In this document: piece after piece, positions 27,228 through 34,186 of the stretch
Position numbering within the stretch: the first letter of the stretch is position 1
Layout of the letters: each line of letters opens with the position of its first letter
DNA from: CAYHPY01 sp964358485
GTDB lineage: Bacteria > Elusimicrobiota > Elusimicrobia > UBA1565 > UBA9628
Assembly: GCA_964358485.1 (NCBI GenBank)
Contig: CAYHPY010000034.1
Coordinates: 1 to 34,186, forward strand
Reading direction: 5' to 3'
Length of the DNA: 34,186 nt
Notes under the pieces: generated by a model
What the model was told of the DNA's origin: nothing
What the model saw: the letters and a program-made list of their open reading frames with translations, nothing else
The model's database searches: none
Program-made: the position numbers and the translations under genes

Positions 27228-30200
27228 CAGGCCGCGGCCGCGATTTCCGTTTTCCGGAAAGCCTGCGCCAACCCGCCGTCCACCGTGCACTCGTAGCCTT
27301 CCAGGCGGGCCACCAGGTTGCCCTGGGCGTCCAGGAATTCCACGTCGGCCACGGCGGTGTGCGCGCCGGAGCGGGTCACCCGGCAGACCACCTTGGTTCC
27401 CGACTCGGGGAACGCGGCCTGGAATTGCCGGTAGCGCAGGGCCGAAGAAGGCAAGGAGGCCGCCCCCATCGCTTCCCAGGTCCAGAGGATCATGGCTTGA
27501 AAGGCACAGTCCAAAGCCAGAGGGTCGGCGGTCCAGGCGTCCCTCAGGGGCTTGCGGTACCAAGCCTCGGGCGGGGCGGACGGGCGGGCGTCCACCACGA
27601 TCCCCTCGGGAGAGTAGGCGGGCACCGCGACGATCCCGCGCAGGTCTTCTCCGTGAAAGAGATAATCCCGGTAGATTCGGTTGAGGGCCCGGGGGTAAGT
27701 TCCCGCGGGAAATCCCGGCCGGGCCGGTTGGGCGGCGGGGCGGGCATCGCCAAGCAGGATGTCGGCCGCGGCGTGCAGGACCCCGCCCGTCCCGCGGATT
27801 TCGGCGCGGACGCGGAAGGAGTGATTCTCCCGGCGGGGCGCGGAGGCCCGAAGCTCGACGGAGCAGGGCGCACCGGCGGGCAGGCGGACGCCCTTGAAGA
27901 TGCGGAAGTCCTCAAATCCCTGGAAGACCAAGCCGGGATTGCCCTGAAGGGCGGCGTGCGAGAGCCACTCGATCAGGAAGGCGGCGGGGACGACCGGGAC
28001 GCCGTTGAGGACGTGTGATTGGAGGAACGGGTACTCCGCCATCGTGATTTCACGGCTAAAGGCCGGAAAGGTCTCAATGGGAACGGAAGGAACGGCTGAA
28101 GGAGAGGAACTGCCTAGGACAACGACCTCTACGGCAACGGAACTAGAAGAAAGTTCGGAAACGAAGAATGAGGCCCCCTCTCCGAGGCCGATCAAATCCA
28201 CGCCTTCCTTCCTGAAGATCGGCCTCAGAGAGGGGGTTACCATCCCCCCTTCCCACGGGCCCCAGTTGAAGGAGACGACCTTGCAGGACGGGCGGCGGGA
28301 GGCCTCGCGAACGGCGAGTTTGTTCAGGGCTTCGTTGGCCATCGCGTAATCGGCCTGGCCTTTGCGGCCCAGGCGGGCGGTGGTGGAGGAGAACAGGGCC
28401 AGGACCTTTACGGGTTCCTGGCCCAGAAGCTCCAGGAGGTGGCGCAAGGAGGAGAGCTTGGTGTCGAACACCGCCTCCATCGAGGCCAAGGGCTTGTCGG
28501 CGATCAGCTTGTCGGCCAGCACTCCGGCCCCGTGCACCAAGCCCCGGACGGGACCTAATTTGCGGGCCTCGGCCAGCAGTTTCTCCACGGAGGCGCGGTC
28601 GCGGACGTCGCAGGCGACATAGACCGCCTTGGAGAACTCGGAAATCCGGGCCAAGGTGGCGCGGGACTCGCGGGCCGCCAACACGGCCTGGGCGCGCTCC
28701 TTGAGTTCCCGTGGCGACTGGGCTTTTCCGCCCGAATTGTCCAGGATCGCCCGCTGGAGTTGAGCTTCGGTTTCCAAGCCCGCGAAGATGGCGGCCTCGG
28801 GCTCGAGCTTGGTGCGGCCGGCCAAGACCATGACGGTTTTGTAGGCCTTGGCCATGGCCACGGCGGTCTCGGCGGTCACGCCGCGCGCGCCGCCGGTCAC
28901 GAGGACGACTTCCCCCTCGGAAAGCGGGGCGCCGGAGAAAGCGCCGACGGCCTCTTTCTCAAGCTCCAAGGTCTTGGCCCCGTCGGGGCCAAGCCCGGTT
29001 TCCACGGGGCCGCCGGCCGGCAGTTCCGCCGCCAAAACCGGAGCAGCCTGCCTGACGGGCCACTGGGCCGGAAGGTCGAAGGCCCGGCAATCGGTCGCGG
29101 TCCATTCCTTGGCCGCGGTCTTGGCCAGACCGGCCAAGGCCCCGGAGAGCGGATCGGCCGCGTCCCAGGCTTTTCCGGAGAACCCGAAGGCTCCGTCCAG
29201 GCGCGAGACCGTCCGGAAAATCGACGGACCGGCGGCCAGAACGGGCGCCGCCGATTGGGCCAAGGCGAAAGCGCGTTTGAGAAACGCCTCGGATTCGGCG
29301 GGAGTCCCGGGTTTGGACGGGGCGATGAGGACCAGGCCCCCGATGGGGCCCGTCACCGCCGAGACCGAGGCCGGAAGGATTTGGGCTTTATAGCCGCGGT
29401 CCTCGAGCTGTCGGGCCAGGGCGGGGGCCAACCCCTTCTCATCCCCCGCGAGCGCGATGGTCGAACCTTTGGGGAGGAGCGGGGTCGAGCGCCCTTCCAA
29501 GGGCGGGGCGGAGTAAACCTTGACGATGGATCGTTCCACGCCTCTCGTTGAAGGGGCGGCCACAACAACGGGAACGCAAACGGCAACGGAAGAGGGAACG
29601 AAACTAGGGCTCGGGTTGGCGTTGATAAAGGCCAAGACTTGCCGCAAAGTCCTCAAAGTGCCCAAATGCTCGGGCTTGACCGCCGGAGCTCCAGGAATCC
29701 GCTCGGACACCGCCGAGAGGATTTCGACGCGCTTGATGGAATCGATGCCCAGGTCCGACTCCAGGTCCATGTCCAGCCCGAGGGTCTCGGCCGGATAGCC
29801 GGTTTTCTCGGAAACGATGGCAAGGAGAATCGGCGTCGCGTCGGTTGGAAGAACGGAAGAAACGGGAACGGAAACGGCGACGGAAGAGGGAACGGAACTA
29901 GGGAGAGGGTTGGCGTTGATAAAGGCCAAGACTTGCCGCAAGGTCCTCAAAGTCCCCAAATGCTCCGGCTTGACCGCCGGGGCGCCGGGTATGCGCTCGG
30001 ACACCGCCGAGAGGATTTCCACGCGCTTGATGGAATCGATGCCCAGGTCCGACTCCAGGTCCATGTCCAGCCCGAGGGTCTCGGCCGGATAGCCGGTTTT
30101 CTCGGAGACAATGCCGAGGAGAATCGGTGTCGCGTCGGTTGGAAGAACGGAAGAAACGGGGACGCAAACGGCAACGGAAGAGGGAACGGAACTAGGGCTG

Positions 30201-33200
30201 GGGTTGGCGTTGATAAAGGCCAAGACTTGCCGTAAAGTCCGCAAAGTGCCCAAATGCTCCGGCTTGACCGCCGGAGCTCCAGGAATCCGCTCGGACACCG
30301 CCGAGAGGATTTCCACGCGCTTGATGGAATCGATGCCGAGATCCGACTCCAAGTCCATGTCCAGCCCGAGGGTCTCGGCCGGATAGCCGGTTTTCTCGGA
30401 CACGATCCCGAGCAGAACCGGGGCGGCGTCGTCAACAACCGGCGCGGCGACGGCGAACGGAGCGGCGACCGGCCTCGGAGCCGCGACGGGCGCGGGGGCC
30501 TGGACCGGAACGGCCGCCAAAGCGGGCATCACCGGCAACGGCCGTCCGGATAGAATTCCTTCCTGCTGCAGGATCAATCTCTGCAGATTCAACTGGGCCG
30601 CTTCCTGCCCGTGGAGAAATTGCGCGTGGATGACGGCGGTTTGTTCCTGCATGCGTTGCAGGGCCGAGATTTCTTCTTGTAGAGCGCGAAGCGCTCCCGC
30701 ACCCGTTGCCGTATTTCTTTCCGTGGCAGTTAGTTCCGTTCCCATGTTTTTTTTCATCGCCGTTTGTTGTTCCGTTTCTTTAAATACCGCAGCCGCCCGC
30801 GGCTTGGCCTTGGCGGCACGAGGCCCCCGATACGGCGCCCCCGTGATCTTGACCGAGAGCTTGGCCTTCTTGATCTCCGGCGCGGCGGCCAGCCCGCCGT
30901 CCCAGGGCTTGAGGTCCACGCCGTGGCCCAAGGCCGCCAACCGGCCCAGGGTCCGAGCCAGATCCGCGACCCCGCTCCGCTTGCCGTTGGAGGAATCCAG
31001 GGAGAACGCCTGGTGATCCCGGTCGCCGAGGATTTGACCGACCAAGCCGGTCAGCCGCGCCCCGGGGCCCACTTCCAGGAAGGTCCGGGCGCCGGCCGCG
31101 TGCATCGCGAGGGTCATGCCCACGAACTCCACAGGGGAGGCCAATTGGGAGGACAAAGTTTCCCGGAACTGGTCCGCGTCGTCGGAATACACCGCCGCGG
31201 TCTTGTTGGCGTAGACCGGAACCCGGGCCCGGGTCAGGCCCAGCCCGTCCAAGGCCTCGCGGAAAGGCGCCTGGGCGCCCGCCACCAGGGCGCTGTGGAA
31301 GGCGGCCGACACCGGCAGGGCCACGCAGCGCAGGCCGCGCTTGGAGAAAATCTCGGAGGCCCGGAGGGTCTCCTCCTTGGGCCCGGAGAGCACTCCCTGG
31401 GCGGGGGCGTTCTTGTTGGCCAGGACCAGGCTGAGTCCTTCCTCGCGCAGGACGGCTTCGATGTCGGCCAAGGGGGCCTGGACGGCGAGCATGCCCCCCC
31501 GCCCTCCGTCGCCCTCGCCCATGAGGCGGCCGCGCAGGACCGAGAGCCGGTAGAGTTCCTCGGGCTCGATGCGCCCCGCGGCGCAGAGCGCGGTCAGTTC
31601 CCCGTAGCTGTGCCCCGCGAGGCTTTCGGCCTTCACGCCGAAATCCGAGAGCACGCGCCAGGCCCCGAGCCCGACGGCGCCCAAAGCCGGCTGGGCGGCG
31701 CGGGTGTCACGCAGGCGGACTTCCTGCGCGCTCTTGTCCTCCGCCTTGAAGGCGGGGTGCGGATAGATCAGGTCCGAGAGGCGGGTCTCGCCCGGGAAAG
31801 CCCGGTCGGCCAGCTCCAGGCAGTCCAGCGCCTGGGGGAATTGGCAGGCCAAATCCCGGCCCATGCCGACGTACTGGGAACCTTGGCCGGGGAAAAGGAC
31901 GGCCAGCGCGCCGGGCGTGCCGGAGCCAAAATAGACGCCTTCGGGGAGATTCCACTCGCGGCGGCCGGTGTTGGTCTTGATTCCTGAAACGGCCGCCGCG
32001 ACGAGAGCTTTTATGTCCGTTTTGTCTTTCTCAAAAACCAAAACCAGCCGGTACTGTTCCGTTCCCGAAAATTTTTCCCGGGTCAGAGCGCAGGCGCGGC
32101 GCAATTCTTCCCATGAACTTCCGGCAACGGAAGCAAAAGCAGTAAGACCGGACGCGAGGCCATCAATGGTCGAGGAGGAAAAGGCCGCCACCTGAACATC
32201 CCCGCTCCAATCAATCCCGGCTTTCGCCGGGGTGTATTCTTCAAGAATGGCATGAAAATTGCTCCCCCCGAAACCCAAGGCGCTGACGGCCGCGCGGCGG
32301 GGATGCGCGCCGCGAACCCAGGGGCGCTTCTCGGTATTGACGTAGAAGGGGCTCACTCCTGGGGCGACGGGGGCGATGGGCTCGTTGACCTTCATGGTCG
32401 GGGGCAGGACCTTGCTCGAGAGGGCCATGGCGGCCTTGATGATGCCGGCCGAGCCCGCGGCGGCTTTCGTGTGGCCGATCTGGCTCTTGACCGAGCCCAG
32501 GGCGCACCAGGTTCCGACGCCCTTGGCCTCCCGGTAAACCTCGGAGAGGGCGGAGACCTCGGCCGCGTCGCCGACGGTGGTGCCGGTGCCGTGAGCCTCC
32601 ACCAATTCAATGGTGTCCGGGGTCACGCCGGCCATGTCGCAGGCCCGACGGATGGCGCGGGTCTGGCCCTCGGCGCTGGGGGCGTAGATGGCCTTGCCGC
32701 GGCCGTCGGAGGAGGAGCCCACGCCTTTGAGCACGGCGTAAATCCGGTCGCCGTCTTTTTCGGCGTCGTCGAGGCGCTTCAAGACCAACATCCCGACCCC
32801 TTCGCCCAGGGCGGTGCCGTCGGCGGTCTTGTCGAAAGGCCGGCTTTCCCCGCTCGGCGACAACGCCGGGGTCTTGGAGAAGCACATGAACATGAAGATG
32901 TCGTTGAAGGCGTCCACGCCGCCGGTGACCACCATCTTCGAACGCCGGGAGGCCAGTTCCAGGCCGGCCAAATTCATGGCGCCCAGGGAGCTGGCGCAGG
33001 CGGCGTCCACGACGCAATTGGTCCCGCCCAGGTTGAAGCGGTTGGCGATGCGGCCGGCCACCACATTGCCCAAAAGCCCCGGGAAGGAGTTCTCCTGCCA
33101 GCCCACGTATTCGTCCGAGATGCGTTCCACGACCGCCTCGGCCCGCTCCCCCTCGATGCCGCACTCCTTGAGGGCCCGCCGCCAAATAGGATGGCCCAGG

Positions 33201-33628
33201 CGCGCGCCCAAGGGAATGGCGAGTTCCAAAGTTCCGGTGACGCCCAGGATGACGCTGACGCGGGCGCGGTCGAATTCCCGCTCCGGGCCGTAGCCGGCGT
33301 CCTTAAGCGCCTCCCGCGCGGCCAAAAGGCCCAGGAGTTGAGCGGAGTCGGTGGCTTCCAGGGTATTGGGGGCCAGGCCGAACTCGGAAGGGTCGAAATC
33401 CACCGGCGACAGAAAGCCCCCGCGCCGGGCGTAGGTGAAGTCCGGCTTCTTGGGGTCCTTGTCGAAATAGTCCTCGGCGCGCCAATGGGTGGCCGGAACG
33501 TCCCCGATGCCGTCCACCTTGCCCTTGATATTGGCCCAGTATTCCCGCAGGCTCGAGGCCTTGGGAAACAGACAGCCCATGCCGATGATGGCGATGGGGG
33601 TGGAAAGTTCTTTCTCGTTGGGGCTCAT
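27227..33628 (-). CDS. pfaA: PUFA synthase subunit PfaA: KS-MAT-ACPx3-KR-DH
   Basis: A 2133-residue multidomain subunit. Ketosynthase comes first (1-460; VVDAACASSLGAMN with Cys 211, EAHGTGTTVGDAAE, KSQIGHTKAAAG). Malonyl-CoA acyltransferase follows (about 570-870; LFPGQGSQYVGMG, GHSYGELTA near residue 673), then a low-complexity linker. Three tandem acyl carrier proteins carry LESDLGIDSIKRVEIL, with phosphopantetheine serines at 1101, 1199 and 1297. A ketoreductase (about 1560-1800; VVLVTGGARGVTAE, LFSSTTARLGRKGQADYAMANEAL) is next. Last is a polyketide-type dehydratase hotdog (about 1860-2110; FLQSHVLNGVPVVPAAF). It carries the growing chain and performs condensation, loading and keto reduction. 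The ATG at 33628 is preceded by AGGAG inside TAGGAGAAAG, where the pfaD stop codon forms part of the Shine-Dalgarno. The gene needs a PfaE-type phosphopantetheinyl transferase, which is not in the window. Confidence 0.96.
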   Translation of the reverse strand: MSPNEKELSTPIAIIGMGCLFPKASSLREYWANIKGKVDGIGDVPATHWRAEDYFDKDPKKPDFTYARRGGFLSPVDFDPSEFGLAPNTLEATDSAQLLGLLAAREALKDAGYGPEREFDRARVSVILGVTGTLELAIPLGARLGHPIWRRALKECGIEGERAEAVVERISDEYVGWQENSFPGLLGNVVAGRIANRFNLGGTNCVVDAACASSLGAMNLAGLELASRRSKMVVTGGVDAFNDIFMFMCFSKTPALSPSGESRPFDKTADGTALGEGVGMLVLKRLDDAEKDGDRIYAVLKGVGSSSDGRGKAIYAPSAEGQTRAIRRACDMAGVTPDTIELVEAHGTGTTVGDAAEVSALSEVYREAKGVGTWCALGSVKSQIGHTKAAAGSAGIIKAAMALSSKVLPPTMKVNEPIAPVAPGVSPFYVNTEKRPWVRGAHPRRAAVSALGFGGSNFHAILEEYTPAKAGIDWSGDVQVAAFSSSTIDGLASGLTAFASVAGSSWEELRRACALTREKFSGTEQYRLVLVFEKDKTDIKALVAAAVSGIKTNTGRREWNLPEGVYFGSGTPGALAVLFPGQGSQYVGMGRDLACQFPQALDCLELADRAFPGETRLSDLIYPHPAFKAEDKSAQEVRLRDTRAAQPALGAVGLGAWRVLSDFGVKAESLAGHSYGELTALCAAGRIEPEELYRLSVLRGRLMGEGDGGRGGMLAVQAPLADIEAVLREEGLSLVLANKNAPAQGVLSGPKEETLRASEIFSKRGLRCVALPVSAAFHSALVAGAQAPFREALDGLGLTRARVPVYANKTAAVYSDDADQFRETLSSQLASPVEFVGMTLAMHAAGARTFLEVGPGARLTGLVGQILGDRDHQAFSLDSSNGKRSGVADLARTLGRLAALGHGVDLKPWDGGLAAAPEIKKAKLSVKITGAPYRGPRAAKAKPRAAAVFKETEQQTAMKKNMGTELTATERNTATGAGALRALQEEISALQRMQEQTAVIHAQFLHGQEAAQLNLQRLILQQEGILSGRPLPVMPALAAVPVQAPAPVAAPRPVAAPFAVAAPVVDDAAPVLLGIVSEKTGYPAETLGLDMDLESDLGIDSIKRVEILSAVSERIPGAPAVKPEHLGTLRTLRQVLAFINANPSPSSVPSSVAVCVPVSSVLPTDATPILLGIVSEKTGYPAETLGLDMDLESDLGIDSIKRVEILSAVSERIPGAPAVKPEHLGTLRTLRQVLAFINANPLPSSVPSSVAVSVPVSSVLPTDATPILLAIVSEKTGYPAETLGLDMDLESDLGIDSIKRVEILSAVSERIPGAPAVKPEHLGTLRTLRQVLAFINANPSPSFVPSSVAVCVPVVVAAPSTRGVERSIVKVYSAPPLEGRSTPLLPKGSTIALAGDEKGLAPALARQLEDRGYKAQILPASVSAVTGPIGGLVLIAPSKPGTPAESEAFLKRAFALAQSAAPVLAAGPSIFRTVSRLDGAFGFSGKAWDAADPLSGALAGLAKTAAKEWTATDCRAFDLPAQWPVRQAAPVLAAELPAGGPVETGLGPDGAKTLELEKEAVGAFSGAPLSEGEVVLVTGGARGVTAETAVAMAKAYKTVMVLAGRTKLEPEAAIFAGLETEAQLQRAILDNSGGKAQSPRELKERAQAVLAARESRATLARISEFSKAVYVACDVRDRASVEKLLAEARKLGPVRGLVHGAGVLADKLIADKPLASMEAVFDTKLSSLRHLLELLGQEPVKVLALFSSTTARLGRKGQADYAMANEALNKLAVREASRRPSCKVVSFNWGPWEGGMVTPSLRPIFRKEGVDLIGLGEGASFFVSELSSSSVAVEVVVLGSSSPSAVPSVPIETFPAFSREITMAEYPFLQSHVLNGVPVVPAAFLIEWLSHAALQGNPGLVFQGFEDFRIFKGVRLPAGAPCSVELRASAPRRENHSFRVRAEIRGTGGVLHAAADILLGDARPAAQPARPGFPAGTYPRALNRIYRDYLFHGEDLRGIVAVPAYSPEGIVVDARPSAPPEAWYRKPLRDAWTADPLALDCAFQAMILWTWEAMGAASLPSSALRYRQFQAAFPESGTKVVCRVTRSGAHTAVADVEFLDAQGNLVARLEGYECTVDGGLAQAFRKTEIAAAA
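29545..30425 (-). repeat. Three tandem 294-bp units encoding the ACP domains of pfaA
   Basis: The word GCCAAGACTT recurs at 29631, 29925 and 30219, so the period is exactly 294 bases (98 residues). Each unit encodes one ACP plus a Ser/Val/Pro linker (SSVPSSVAV type). Units are nearly identical over the ACP and differ by scattered bases, mostly silent, which points to recent duplication or gene conversion. Confidence 0.95.
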
Positions 33629-33640
33629 GGATTCTTTCTC

Positions 33641-34186
33641 CTAGGCGGCCTGAAGGACCCGCGCGTCGAAGCCCGGGAGGGCCTCCAAGGGGCGGGGACG
33701 GATGTCGGACAAGGTCGGGTCGAACTCGACGCCCTGGATGCGCAGGGCGTGGAGCCGGGTGAGGACGGCGGCTCCGAAAAGGATGTTTCCGGCGACGGCC
33801 ACCACCCGGCGCTCGGCGCGGTTCTCCAGCAGGGAACCCTTGGCCCACTCGTTGAAGGCCCCCATGGCGGGGCCGCACCAGACTTGGTAGTCCATCTGGC
33901 GGGAGGCCTCTCCGGCGTTGGCCCAGCGGGAGGAGAGGCCCAGGTACCACCGGAAGACCAGCGCCATCTTGTGCTTGGGGTCGGCCTCGGCGCGCCGGAC
34001 TTGCTCCGGGTCCCGGGTCTGGAAAAATTCCCGGGTGCCTCGCCAGATCTCCTCGAGCGGGGCGCGGAAAAGATCCCGCTCCAGCGCCTGACGGGTTGCG
34101 GCGGGAATGGCTTCCAGGCTCTCGCAGGACCGGTAGACCTCGTAAAGCTTGGCGGCGCGCATGGCGAACATGGTCCCGCGCTTGAG
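33641..34186 (-). CDS. pfaD: PfaD, enoyl reductase of the PUFA synthase (only the C-terminal part in the window)
   Basis: The C-terminal 181 codons of a PfaD-type FMN-dependent enoyl reductase, open through the right edge (codons before the internal ATG at 34171 read LKRGT). Family-typical stretches are MFAMRAAKLYEVYRS, SLEAIPA, EEIWRGTREFF, DPKHKMALVFRWYLGLSSRWA and DYQVWCGPAMGAFNEW. It supplies the enoyl reduction steps that give saturated positions between the double bonds. Its stop codon lies in the Shine-Dalgarno of pfaA. The order pfaD-pfaA-pfaC matches the pfa1-pfa2-pfa3 order of myxobacterial clusters. The promoter of the operon must lie to the right of the window. Confidence 0.94.
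   Translation of the reverse strand, partial: LKRGTMFAMRAAKLYEVYRSCESLEAIPAATRQALERDLFRAPLEEIWRGTREFFQTRDPEQVRRAEADPKHKMALVFRWYLGLSSRWANAGEASRQMDYQVWCGPAMGAFNEWAKGSLLENRAERRVVAVAGNILFGAAVLTRLHALRIQGVEFDPTLSDIRPRPLEALPGFDARVLQAA

Noticed and set aside
26568..27563. 331-codon version of the beta-barrel gene
   Set aside because: The extra N-terminal part overlaps the end of pfaA and has no motif. The ATG at 27227 starts a clean signal peptide and sits in a TGATG junction.
29545..30425. CRISPR-like regular repeat
   Set aside because: The 294-bp period is explained by three ACP domains in a continuous reading frame; there are no short direct repeats with unique spacers.

Overview
This 34 kb stretch is GC-rich (I judge roughly 65%) and almost fully coding. 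It comes from a Gram-negative-type bacterium: there are two lipoprotein signal sequences with lipobox cysteines, Sec-type signal peptides and a beta-barrel outer-membrane protein. The phylum cannot be fixed from sequence alone. The PUFA-synthase domain layout is of the myxobacterial type, and a diverged lineage such as Elusimicrobiota or a deltaproteobacterial relative is my low-confidence guess.

Left part (1-12.5 kb), housekeeping and envelope genes: a TerC/Alx-family membrane protein cut by the left edge; a lipoprotein pair on the minus strand (PGRP/amidase_2 and SlyD-like FKBP); pyruvate phosphate dikinase translationally coupled to a membrane-anchored protein of unknown function; a convergent paralogue of that protein carrying a C-terminal FGE/sulfatase-modifying-factor domain; and a large membrane Ser/Thr kinase with an N-terminal periplasmic region.

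Middle (12.5-15 kb): three tandem paralogous genes, each encoding an exported protein of exactly 119 residues with two conserved cysteines and no family I recognise. The middle copy has a sigma70-like promoter, a GEMM-I (cyclic di-GMP-I type) riboswitch aptamer and an intrinsic terminator before its start codon. The outer two copies share a different, partly structured leader. All three promoter regions contain an inverted repeat whose right arm runs into a TTGAC box. The set looks like a small, differentially regulated family of secreted proteins, one member of which responds to a second messenger.

Right part (15-34 kb, minus strand, read right to left): pfaD (enoyl reductase, cut by the right edge), pfaA (KS-MAT-ACPx3-KR-DH), an outer-membrane beta-barrel gene, pfaC (KS-CLF-AT-DH-DH), oleA, oleB, oleC, oleD. 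Most junctions overlap by 1-7 bases (TGATG or ATGA type), so this looks like one polycistronic unit. Established chemistry predicts that the Pfa megasynthase makes a polyunsaturated acyl chain. OleA then joins two acyl chains head to head, OleD reduces the product, OleC forms a beta-lactone and OleB decarboxylates it to a long-chain olefin. The operon as a whole is therefore predicted to make a long-chain polyunsaturated hydrocarbon, with a dedicated outer-membrane protein co-translated in the middle. This fused Pfa-barrel-Ole operon is the most interesting system in the window.

A short word, GGAACGGAA or its complement, recurs about ten times in intergenic DNA and in inter-domain linkers of the megasynthases. 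I saw no tRNA, rRNA, CRISPR array, transposase or phage gene.
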